NCBI GenBank assembly: GCA_046726235.1 | Contig: JBKPAD010000009.1 | Span: 1 to 38,633, forward strand | Reading direction: 5' to 3' | Source of the DNA: Nitricoxidireducens sp046726235 | GTDB taxonomy: Bacteria; Pseudomonadota; Gammaproteobacteria; Burkholderiales; Rhodocyclaceae | DNA length: 38,633 nucleotides | Shown: positions 24,638-33,316 of the stretch, one piece after another | How the letters are laid out: each line of letters begins with the position of its first letter | How positions within the stretch are numbered: the stretch's first letter is position 1 | The notes under the pieces: model-generated | The model's input: the letters and a program-made list of their open reading frames with translations, nothing else | What the model was told of the DNA's origin: nothing | Database searches by the model: none | Translations under genes and position numbers: made by a program

Positions 24638-24664
24638 GGCCGGACCCCGCTCGCGGGACCGGCC
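24638..24664 (+). terminator. GC-rich hairpin after the chemoreceptor gene
   Basis: GGCCGG-ac-CCCGC-tc-GCGGG-a-CCGGCC forms an 11-bp stem with a small asymmetric bulge, starting 15 bases after the stop. No T-run follows. Confidence 0.4.
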
Positions 24665-24801
24665 CACGCTGCCGCTTGCTTCTCCCGACCGGGAAGTTTC
24701 CAACAATCGGCAAGCTCCCCGGCGGCGCGGCCGGAACAGCCCGCATGGGCGTTTGTTCCTTTCCGCCATCCACTTGGCGCGATCGGCGCCGAAACCGCGC
24801 G

Positions 24802-24828
24802 AACATCCATATCAATGGTATGGATGTT
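24802..24828. promoter_or_regulatory. Perfect 10-bp inverted repeat upstream of the cyclase-hemerythrin gene
   Basis: AACATCCATA and TATGGATGTT are exact reverse complements separated by 7 bases, 48 bases before the GTG start at 24877. The AT-rich half-sites stand out from GC-rich surroundings, as expected for a dimeric repressor or activator site. A leader hairpin is the alternative. Confidence 0.5.
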
Positions 24829-24876
24829 GCTCGAAGGGGTTTTCCCTCTTGCTGACAAGCGAACGCGGAAAGCCAA

Positions 24877-26457
24877 GTGATCCCGTTTGAAATCCACGGT
24901 CCAAGCCTGGCCCTGTCGATCAGCGTCGTCGCTCCCTTGCTGGCGATCGGCAATCTGATCGTCTGGCGGCAGACGCGCGATCGGACGGTCTTGTGGTGGG
25001 CCGCCGGCAACGTCGCCACGGCGGTGGCTGCCGCCGTCATGCTGACGCCGCTGCCCGACAACGGCAACGACGTTGCCGTCTACGCCTTCATGGCGCTGGC
25101 GCTGTGCGCCTTCTGGGCCGGCGTACGCTGCTTCCAGCGCAAGCCCATGGAATGCATGCCGCCGGCGTTCCTGGCGGGAATCTGCGTCGCGCTTGCCATT
25201 GTGGTGCTGGCGGTCTCGCTGCCCGGAGCCGACGGGGCGCTGCCGAGCCTGATGGTCATCGTCGGGCTGTCGGCACTCTGCAGCCGCGAACTGCTCGGCC
25301 AGCAGCCGAACATCGCCCGGGCCGCCAGCCGCTTCGTCGGCATCCTGTTCGGCTTCAACGCCCTGTTCTTCATCGCGTTCGCCTACCCGGTTTCCTTCGT
25401 CGAGCCCGGCCTGATTCGCCTCGCCCTCGGCGCCGAAGCCCTGATCCTGCTGATCGGCTGGAACTTCGGCGTCGTCATGATGGCGATGCAGCGCTACCTC
25501 GACATGGCGATCGAACTGGCGACCCACGACGACCTGACGGGGGCGCTGACGCGGCGCGCCTTCGGCGAGCATGCGCGCCAGCATCTGTTGCTCGCCGCGC
25601 GCGGCAGCCCGCCGCCGTCGATGCTGGCGCTCGACCTCGACCACTTCAAGCGCATCAACGACACCCACGGTCACGCCGCCGGAGACGCGGTGCTGGTCGA
25701 GTTCGTCCGCATCGCCGAAACCTGCCTGCGCCGCTCGGACCTGCTCGGCCGCATCGGCGGCGAGGAGTTTTCCGTGTTGCTGCCGCTAACGACCGGGGCC
25801 GGGGCACTCGCCCTGGCCGAACGCATACGCGAGGAAGTCGCCGCGGCGCGAATTCTTTACCGCGGCACATCGCTCCGCGTCACGGTCAGCGTCGGCGTCG
25901 CCGAGTTCGGCCGCCACCTGCGCGACCTCGACGGCCTGCTGAACGCGGCCGACACGGCGCTCTATCGCGCCAAGAACCGCGGCCGCAACTGCGTCGAGCT
26001 GCTGCCGGGCGGCGGCACCGGCTCGACCTTCCCGACGATACGGCTCGATTGGGATGGCCGCTACGCCTCGGGGCACCCGGTCATCGACGCCGAGCACGAA
26101 TACCTGATCTGCATGATCAACAAGCTCATCGCCAGGGCGCAGACCGAGGACGACGTCCGGAGCCTGCACGGCGACCTGAAGGAAACGCTGCACTGGCTCG
26201 AGCAGCATTTCGGTCACGAGGAGGCCATCCTCTCCAGCATCGGATGGCCGGACGCCGCGAACCACGTCGACCAGCATCGGCAACTCAGCGCCCGCGGCAA
26301 CGAGCTCCTGGCCGGCATCGTGGATGGCAAGCGCAGCTTCGCCGAGTTGCTCGACTTCATGATCCGCGACGTGATCGGCATCCACCTCGCCCAACACGAC
26401 GCGGCCTATTTTCCGCTGCTGCCGGCGGACCCCGCCGCCAGCGGTGCGCGGCCCTGA
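24877..26457 (+). CDS. Membrane diguanylate cyclase with C-terminal hemerythrin domain
   Basis: 526 residues from a GTG with GGAAAG upstream. About six membrane helices (10-205) are followed by a GGDEF domain (about 212-375) with active-site GGEEF at 294-298 and the product-inhibition site RRSD at 285-288, five residues before it. The C-terminal hemerythrin domain (about 390-515) has a full ligand set: His407, His444/Glu448, His463/His467, His503 and Asp508. It should make c-di-GMP under control of O2 or redox state at the diiron site. The order GGDEF then hemerythrin is the reverse of the better known Vibrio protein. It is convergent with nnrS, 8 bases away. Confidence 0.92.
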   Translation: MIPFEIHGPSLALSISVVAPLLAIGNLIVWRQTRDRTVLWWAAGNVATAVAAAVMLTPLPDNGNDVAVYAFMALALCAFWAGVRCFQRKPMECMPPAFLAGICVALAIVVLAVSLPGADGALPSLMVIVGLSALCSRELLGQQPNIARAASRFVGILFGFNALFFIAFAYPVSFVEPGLIRLALGAEALILLIGWNFGVVMMAMQRYLDMAIELATHDDLTGALTRRAFGEHARQHLLLAARGSPPPSMLALDLDHFKRINDTHGHAAGDAVLVEFVRIAETCLRRSDLLGRIGGEEFSVLLPLTTGAGALALAERIREEVAAARILYRGTSLRVTVSVGVAEFGRHLRDLDGLLNAADTALYRAKNRGRNCVELLPGGGTGSTFPTIRLDWDGRYASGHPVIDAEHEYLICMINKLIARAQTEDDVRSLHGDLKETLHWLEQHFGHEEAILSSIGWPDAANHVDQHRQLSARGNELLAGIVDGKRSFAELLDFMIRDVIGIHLAQHDAAYFPLLPADPAASGARP

Positions 26458-26465
26458 GCGGGCCG

Positions 26466-27629
26466 TCAGTGTTCCTTGCCGTCGGCGCGCGGCGCGACCA
26501 GGAACGGAATGTAGCGCCAGGCGAGGATGCCGAAGGCGACCAGCCAGCAGGCGGCCGCGCCCCAGATCCAGTGCAGGTAGGCTGAGGGCACGAACTGCGG
26601 GCCGACGATGCGCAGCACGAAGCCGAGCATCATCGCGTGCAGCACCGCCTTGTCGGCGCGGCCAAAGTGCACCGGGCGCCCGGTGTGGCCGTTCGAGATG
26701 CGGATGATCATCGCCGGGCTGACGAGCCCCATGACGCCGAAGGTGAACACGTGCACCGACACGGTGCCGACCCAGGCCACCGGCGCCACCACCGCCAGCG
26801 CGTCGAGCAGCAGTTGCGCAACGAGCGCCAGGTAGCCGACGTAGGAAACGCCGATGTCGAGGCGCGAGAAGGCGAGCCGCGGATGCCAGCCGGCGAAGCG
26901 CGCGATCAGCAGCCCGGCCAGCAGCAGTTCGCCGAGCGCGGCGACGGGCGCCGGCAGGAACGGCACGAACACCAGCACCAGCGCGAGGCCCTTGATGGCG
27001 TTGTCGAGGCGCGGATCGCGCAGCACGTCGACCTGGAACACGCCCTTCATGAACTGCGTCAGCGTGCGCTCGAACATGAGCAGGAAGGCGAGTCGGAACA
27101 GCGCCAGCGTCATGCCCCAGCCGGCGGCGAAGGTCTCGGCGCCGAGCAGCAGCGCCTTGGCGACCGGGAACAGCGGCAGCATGGCGACGAAATAGAGGTT
27201 GTCGGTACGGAAGGCGTCGGTCTCACGATGGCGCAGCAGCGACCACAGGATCATCGCCACGATCGACCACAGGAACAGCTTGTTCGAGAGCGCGAACAAG
27301 AGCGGCGGCCACTCGCCGCCGAAGCCCATGCCGATGCGCTCGAATATCCACGCCGCGGCGAGGAAGGCGAGCGCCCCGCCTTGCCAGCCGCGGATGCGCA
27401 CCCAGTTCTTGGTCGACGTCAGCAGGAAGCCGCCGAGCAGCGCCCAGCCGAAGCCGAAGAACATTTCGTGCGCATGCCATTGGAACGACGAGAAGCTCGC
27501 CGCGGGCGCCGGCAGCTTGCCCGAATACATCAGCGCCCAGACCACCGGCAGGCTCAGGCCGGCGAGACAGGTCAGGGCGAAGAACGGCCGGAAGCCGACC
27601 AGCCAGAGCGGGTGTGCGGTGAACTTCAT
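26466..27629 (-). CDS. nnrS: NnrS family membrane protein
   Basis: 387-residue polytopic membrane protein (about twelve helices) of the NnrS family, linked to nitric-oxide metabolism and protection from nitrosative stress. The N-terminus HPLWLVGFRPFF and WHAHEMFFGFGWALLGGFLLT are family hallmarks; VHVFTFGVMGLVSPAMIIRISNGHTGRP near 285-312 is the other conserved block, with His residues likely to bind heme or metal. The ATG at 27629 overlaps the stop of the pseudouridine synthase gene (TGATG), so the two are translationally coupled. Confidence 0.93.
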   Translation of the reverse strand: MKFTAHPLWLVGFRPFFALTCLAGLSLPVVWALMYSGKLPAPAASFSSFQWHAHEMFFGFGWALLGGFLLTSTKNWVRIRGWQGGALAFLAAAWIFERIGMGFGGEWPPLLFALSNKLFLWSIVAMILWSLLRHRETDAFRTDNLYFVAMLPLFPVAKALLLGAETFAAGWGMTLALFRLAFLLMFERTLTQFMKGVFQVDVLRDPRLDNAIKGLALVLVFVPFLPAPVAALGELLLAGLLIARFAGWHPRLAFSRLDIGVSYVGYLALVAQLLLDALAVVAPVAWVGTVSVHVFTFGVMGLVSPAMIIRISNGHTGRPVHFGRADKAVLHAMMLGFVLRIVGPQFVPSAYLHWIWGAAACWLVAFGILAWRYIPFLVAPRADGKEH

Positions 27630-28429
27630 CAGAAGCTTTCGCCTTCGCGCAGGTAGCGCCACTGGCCGAGCGGCAGGTCGCCGAGGCGCACGCCGCCGAT
27701 GCGCACGCGCTTCAGCCCCGTGACGCGCAGGCCGACGAGTTCGCACATGCGGCGGATCTGGCGCTTCTTGCCTTCCTTCAGCACGAAGCGCAGCTGGTCG
27801 TCGTTGGCCCACGCCACCTTCGCCGGACGCAGCGCCTTGCCGTCGAGCGAGAGGCCGTGGTTGAGCAGCGCGAGGCCGTGGGCATCCAGCGTGCCTTCGA
27901 CGCGCACGAGATATTCCTTCTCGACCTGCGAATCGTCGCCGATCAGCTGGCGCGCGACGCGGCCGTCCTGCGTCAGCACCAGCAGACCCGTCGAGTCGAT
28001 GTCGAGGCGGCCGGCCGGCGCCAGCCCGCGCAAGTGCGCCGGCGTGAACGGCAGAGCCGCGTCGGCGCCGTACTGCGTCTCGCGCCTGATCAGCGTCACC
28101 GCCGGCGTGTGGCCGTCCTCCGCCTGCCCCGAGACGTAGCCGATCGGTTTGTGCAGCAGCACCGTCACCTGCCGCGCCTGCTGGGCGCGCGCGGCGGTGG
28201 CGAGCTTGATCTCGGCGTCGGGCATCGCGCGCGTGCCGAGTTCGGTCACGCGCTCGCCATTCACGAACACCAGGCCGCGCTCTATGTAGGCATCGGCCTC
28301 GCGCCGCGAACACAGGCCGCGCTCGGCCATCAGCTTGGAGACGCGCACGCCCTGCGCCGGAACGGGCTCGGCGGCTGGCGCAGCCGGCTTTGCCGCGGGT
28401 ACGCGGCGGATCACTCGCTTTTCAGTCAT
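27629..28429 (-). CDS. rluF: RluF-type 23S rRNA pseudouridine synthase
   Basis: 266 residues of the RsuA/RluB/RluE/RluF group. A Pro/Ala-rich N-terminal tail (1-28) precedes an S4 RNA-binding domain (VRVSKLMAERGLCSRREADAYIERGLVFVNG), and the catalytic motif GRLDIDSTGLLVLTQDG carries the active Asp. The block KKRQIRRMCELVG and C-terminal LPLGQWRYL resemble RluF more than RluB or RsuA, so the target is probably U2604 of 23S rRNA (inferred). It is divergent from rlmJ across only 41 bases and coupled to nnrS. Confidence 0.85.
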   Translation of the reverse strand: MTEKRVIRRVPAAKPAAPAAEPVPAQGVRVSKLMAERGLCSRREADAYIERGLVFVNGERVTELGTRAMPDAEIKLATAARAQQARQVTVLLHKPIGYVSGQAEDGHTPAVTLIRRETQYGADAALPFTPAHLRGLAPAGRLDIDSTGLLVLTQDGRVARQLIGDDSQVEKEYLVRVEGTLDAHGLALLNHGLSLDGKALRPAKVAWANDDQLRFVLKEGKKRQIRRMCELVGLRVTGLKRVRIGGVRLGDLPLGQWRYLREGESF

Positions 28430-28470
28430 TTCCGGATTCTATCCGTCGGCCTGCGGGGTAACATTTGACC

Positions 28471-29379
28471 ATGCTCAGTTATCGCCATGCCTTCCACGCC
28501 GGCAACCACGCCGACGTCCTCAAGCACCTCGTCCTCATCCAGCTGCTTTCCTACCTCGGCCGCAAGGACAAGCCCTACTGGGTGGTGGACACGCACGCCG
28601 GCGCGGGGTGCTATCTGCTGGATCGCGGCCACGCCGCGAAGAACGCCGAATACGAGGAAGGCGTCGCCCGGCTCTGGAACCGCACCGACCTGCCGCCCGC
28701 CGTGGCCGAATACGTCGCCATCGTGAAGAGCTTCAACCGCGACGGCCGGCTGCAGCGCTATCCCGGCTCGCCCTATGTCGCCATGCGCCTGCTGCGCGAC
28801 CAGGACCGCCTGCGCCTGTTCGAGCTGCACGGCACCGACAACAAGCTGCTGCGCGAGAACTTCTCGCGCGACTTTCCCGGCGACGACCGGCGCGTCGCCA
28901 TCGGCCAGGCCGACGGCTTCGCCGAGCTCAAGGCCGTGCTGCCGCCGCCGCCGCGCCGCGGCCTGGTGCTGATCGATCCGGCCTACGAGGACAAGCGCGA
29001 CTACCTGCGCACCATCATGACGGTCAAGGAAGGCCTCGCCCGCTTCGCCGGCGGCACCTTCGCCGTCTGGTATCCGCAGCTCGACCGCGGCGACGCGCGC
29101 CAGCTGCCCGAGAAGCTGCGCAAGCTCGCCGACGACTGGGTCGACGTCCGGCTCACGGTCGGCAAGCCCTCGCCCGACGGCTTCGGCATGTTCGGCAGCG
29201 GCATGTTCGTGGTCAACCCGCCCTACACGCTGGCGCAGACCCTGCGCGAGACGCTGCCCTTCCTGCAGGCCGCGCTGGCCCGCGACGACGGTGCCGGCCA
29301 CAGCGTCGACGAAGCGTCTGCGCAGAAGCCTGTAGTAGCATCGAGGCTCCCTCGGCCCCAGGGAGGTTCCAAGAAATGA
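28471..29379 (+). CDS. rlmJ: 23S rRNA (adenine-2030-N6)-methyltransferase
   Basis: 302-residue SAM-dependent methyltransferase. The signature YRHAFHAGNHADVLKH is at 4-19, a SAM loop VVDTHAGAGCY at 38-48, and the catalytic motif is DPAY at 169-172 (DPPY in E. coli). The C-terminus is about 20 residues longer than in E. coli, and its last codons contain the ribosome site of the next gene, whose ATG overlaps this stop (ATGA). The ATG at 28471 has no clear Shine-Dalgarno; a TTG two codons earlier is unlikely. Confidence 0.93.
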   Translation: MLSYRHAFHAGNHADVLKHLVLIQLLSYLGRKDKPYWVVDTHAGAGCYLLDRGHAAKNAEYEEGVARLWNRTDLPPAVAEYVAIVKSFNRDGRLQRYPGSPYVAMRLLRDQDRLRLFELHGTDNKLLRENFSRDFPGDDRRVAIGQADGFAELKAVLPPPPRRGLVLIDPAYEDKRDYLRTIMTVKEGLARFAGGTFAVWYPQLDRGDARQLPEKLRKLADDWVDVRLTVGKPSPDGFGMFGSGMFVVNPPYTLAQTLRETLPFLQAALARDDGAGHSVDEASAQKPVVASRLPRPQGGSKK

Positions 29380-29804
29380 CCCACCTCGTTTCCGTCTGGA
29401 AGTCCGCCTTCGCGGTGGGCATCCAGGAGATCGACGAAGAGCACCAGCAACTGTTCGAGTGCCTCGACACGATCATGCTGTCGCTGAACACGCCGGCGAG
29501 CAGGACGCAGGCCGCCGAGGCCCTCGACCGCCTCGAGCGCTACACGCAGACGCACTTCCGCGTCGAGGAAGCCCTGATGCGCCTGTTCGACTATCCCGAC
29601 ATCGACGCGCACAAGCGCGAGCACACCGTCTTCGTCGCCAAGATCGCCGAACTGCGCGGCCGCATCGTCGACGAGGATGTCTCGAAGGCGATCGCCGCCT
29701 TCCTCACCAACTGGCTGGTCGAGCACATCAAGCGTGCCGACACGGCCTACGTCGCCTACTTCCGCCAACGCAGCAAGCTGGCGCTGCTGTCCAACGCGAA
29801 CTGA
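29376..29804 (+). CDS. Bacteriohemerythrin
   Basis: 142-residue single-domain hemerythrin that binds O2 at a diiron site in the cytoplasm. All seven ligands are present: His23 (IDEEHQQLF), His60/Glu64 (HFRVEE), His79/His83 (HKREH), His117 and Asp122 (HIKRAD). GGGAGG lies 9 bases before the ATG, which overlaps the rlmJ stop. It is convergent, with no gap, with the Pro/Ala-rich protein gene. O2 delivery, storage or sensing are all possible. Confidence 0.95.
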   Translation: MTHLVSVWKSAFAVGIQEIDEEHQQLFECLDTIMLSLNTPASRTQAAEALDRLERYTQTHFRVEEALMRLFDYPDIDAHKREHTVFVAKIAELRGRIVDEDVSKAIAAFLTNWLVEHIKRADTAYVAYFRQRSKLALLSNAN

Positions 29805-30482
29805 TCAGCCGGCGCTGCCGGATATGACCGCGGGCGGCGGCTTTTCCGCCGCCGGGCAGATCGACGCCTTGCCCCAGGCGTCATGCTGTCGGCAGAGATC
29901 GAGCTTCAGCCATTCGCGGCAGATGAGGCCGAGGAATCCTTCGGCACATTCGCGCGCCGTGCGCTCGCGCCAAATCCGATCGACGCTCTTGGGCCGCTCG
30001 GCCGTGCGCACAGGCGCTGCCTCGGGTGCAGCCGTAGCTACGGCCTTCGGCGGCTTCGCGCGCGCCGCAGGCGCCTTGGGGCGAGCCTCGGCGGGAGGCC
30101 GGGCTTTCGCCGCGCGCGGCTTCGGCGCGGCCGCAGCGGCAGGCTCAGGCGGCGGATGTGTCGCCGCGGCAGAGGCGACGCGCTCAGCGGCAGGCGGCTT
30201 CGGGCGCTTCCTTTCCGGCGGGGTTGATTCCGCCTGCGCTCGCGCCGCGAGGTAGGCATTGATGCGCACCAGTTCCGCGGCCGTCTCGGCGCGATCCTTT
30301 TCGTAGAGCCGGTAGCCCGCGAAGGCGACGACCAGCGCCAGCGTTGCGGCGCCGAGCCCGAGCGCGGTACGCGCCCCGGGCGTGGCGGGCTTCGGCGCGC
30401 CGAGCGCAGGCAGACCCGAAGCGCCGGGCGGCGGCGCACTGCCCGCGGACGCGGGCGATGCCGGTGAGGACTTTGCCTCCAT
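29805..30482 (-). CDS. Pro/Ala/Lys-rich single-pass membrane protein of unknown function
   Basis: 225 residues. A low-complexity Ser/Pro/Ala N-terminus (1-38) and one transmembrane helix (about 40-58) are followed by a short helix, then a long Pro/Ala/Lys/Arg-rich stretch (88-165) like the periplasm-spanning part of TonB. A compact C-terminal part has four Cys (179, 188, 197, 209) with the pattern RECAEGFLGLICREWLK. No TonB C-terminal domain is seen. It lies 85 bases downstream of the acetoacetyl-CoA synthetase on the same strand. Function not recognised. Confidence 0.7.
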   Translation of the reverse strand: MEAKSSPASPASAGSAPPPGASGLPALGAPKPATPGARTALGLGAATLALVVAFAGYRLYEKDRAETAAELVRINAYLAARAQAESTPPERKRPKPPAAERVASAAATHPPPEPAAAAAPKPRAAKARPPAEARPKAPAARAKPPKAVATAAPEAAPVRTAERPKSVDRIWRERTARECAEGFLGLICREWLKLDLCRQHDAWGKASICPAAEKPPPAVISGSAG

Positions 30483-30567
30483 GATTCCCCGATCGTAGTC
30501 CTCGACCGGGCAGGCATGAATGCCGGCGTCGCAGTATCGCGACTACCGCATCACCGGGAGCGAAGCG

Positions 30568-32538
<1,971 letters not shown>

Positions 32539-32560
32539 GACGGACTCCGAAGGGAAATCG

Positions 32561-32977
32561 TTAAGCTGGCGCGCCGACGGCGGCCAGGATGCGTTCGGGC
32601 AGGGGCGTCGACTTGCCGGTCGAGGCGCGCGTCCACACCAGCTTGGCGGCGCCCTCGGCGTAGACCGCGTCCTCGCCGGCCTTGCGCAGCTCGTAGAAGG
32701 TCGGCAGACTGCTGCGGCCGGGCTGGCCCGCGAACATGCGGACTTCGACGCTGCCCGGATAGGTCAGCGGCAGCAGGAAGGTGCAGCTCGCGTTGACGAT
32801 GACCGGGGCTTCCTCTTCCGCCGCGCCGGTGATGAAGCCGAGTGCATCGAGCCATTCGACGCGCGCCTGCTCCATGTAGCGGAAATAGACCGTGTTGTTG
32901 ACGTGGCCCAGCGCGTCCATGTCACCCCAGCGGATGGGTTGGACGCTGGTCAGGATGAGAGTTCGGAAGTGTTCCAT
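32561..32977 (-). CDS. Acyl-CoA thioesterase (4-hydroxybenzoyl-CoA thioesterase-like hotdog)
   Basis: 138-residue single hotdog-fold thioesterase. The 4HBT signature IRWGDMDALGHVNNTVYFRYMEQARVEW at 15-42 includes the catalytic Asp (WGDMD). It probably hydrolyses a short acyl-CoA; the specificity is unknown. First gene of an operon with acetoacetyl-CoA synthetase. No Shine-Dalgarno is seen before the ATG. Its promoter appears to overlap the end of the adjacent inverted-repeat element. Confidence 0.88.
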   Translation of the reverse strand: MEHFRTLILTSVQPIRWGDMDALGHVNNTVYFRYMEQARVEWLDALGFITGAAEEEAPVIVNASCTFLLPLTYPGSVEVRMFAGQPGRSSLPTFYELRKAGEDAVYAEGAAKLVWTRASTGKSTPLPERILAAVGAPA

Positions 32978-33004
32978 CGGCGACAGTCGGGTTGAGCGCC
33001 GGAA

Positions 33005-33034
33005 ATTATAATGCCGCGATAGAGCTTATTTCAG
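33005..33034 (-). promoter_or_regulatory. Candidate promoter of the thioesterase-aacS operon, overlapping a repeat end
   Basis: On the minus strand, -35 CTGAAA (33034-33029), an 18-base spacer and a perfect -10 TATAAT (33010-33005) lie 28 bases before the thioesterase start. The -10 sits in ATTATAAT, which reads as TATAAT on both strands. The -35 lies inside the left terminal repeat of the 269-bp element. Confidence 0.5.
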
Positions 33035-33289
33035 CGGACCCCGCATCCCGCGTTGGGTCAAGGGCGGGATGAGCGCGAGGCGTCGTGGCGCAGCGAATGG
33101 TCGTTCCATTCGCAAGCCGCGCAACGAAGCGATCGCCCGCCCTTGGCCCAACCCGGAGGGCCGCCCAGCTTTGGGCGCGCTGCGTCGTTGTCGGTCGCTT
33201 GCATGGAGAACCATGCTGCGCTCCCTCCGCCTCGCATCGCATCCCAAAGCTGGGCGGCGCGGGACGCGCGGTCTGCTGAAATAAGCTCT
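33021..33289. repeat. 269-bp imperfect inverted-repeat element made of two ~100-nt hairpins
   Basis: The outer ends match as inverted repeats in 19 of 20 positions (33021-33040 against 33270-33289). Between them lie two side-by-side hairpins. The left runs 33052-33152, with base stem 33052-33068/33136-33152 (16 of 17) and tip GCGAATGG-tcgtt-CCATTCGC (33093-33113). The right runs 33161-33257, with base stem CCGCCCAGCTTTGGG/CCCAAAGCTGGGCGG (15 of 15) and tip GCATGG-agaa-CCATGC (33201-33216). The two halves are diverged inverted copies of each other. Short ORFs within it look fortuitous. It has no transposase, so it would be a MITE or a large REP-doublet. Confidence 0.8.
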
Positions 33290-33316
33290 GGCCTTGACAA
33301 AAAGACGGGGGGAAGC

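Noticed and set aside
33053..33286. Short plus- and minus-strand ORFs inside the 33.0-33.3 kb gap, and a long N-terminal extension of ETF-QO through it
   Set aside because: They read through the inverted-repeat element; ETF-QO homology begins at 33317 with its own ribosome site.
33021..33289. Insertion sequence with transposase
   Set aside because: Only 269 bp with no transposase-like frame; called a repeat element instead.
33294..33299. TTGACA as a -35 for ETF-QO
   Set aside because: A -10 at normal spacing would fall on or after the start codon at 33317, and no -10-like sequence is there.
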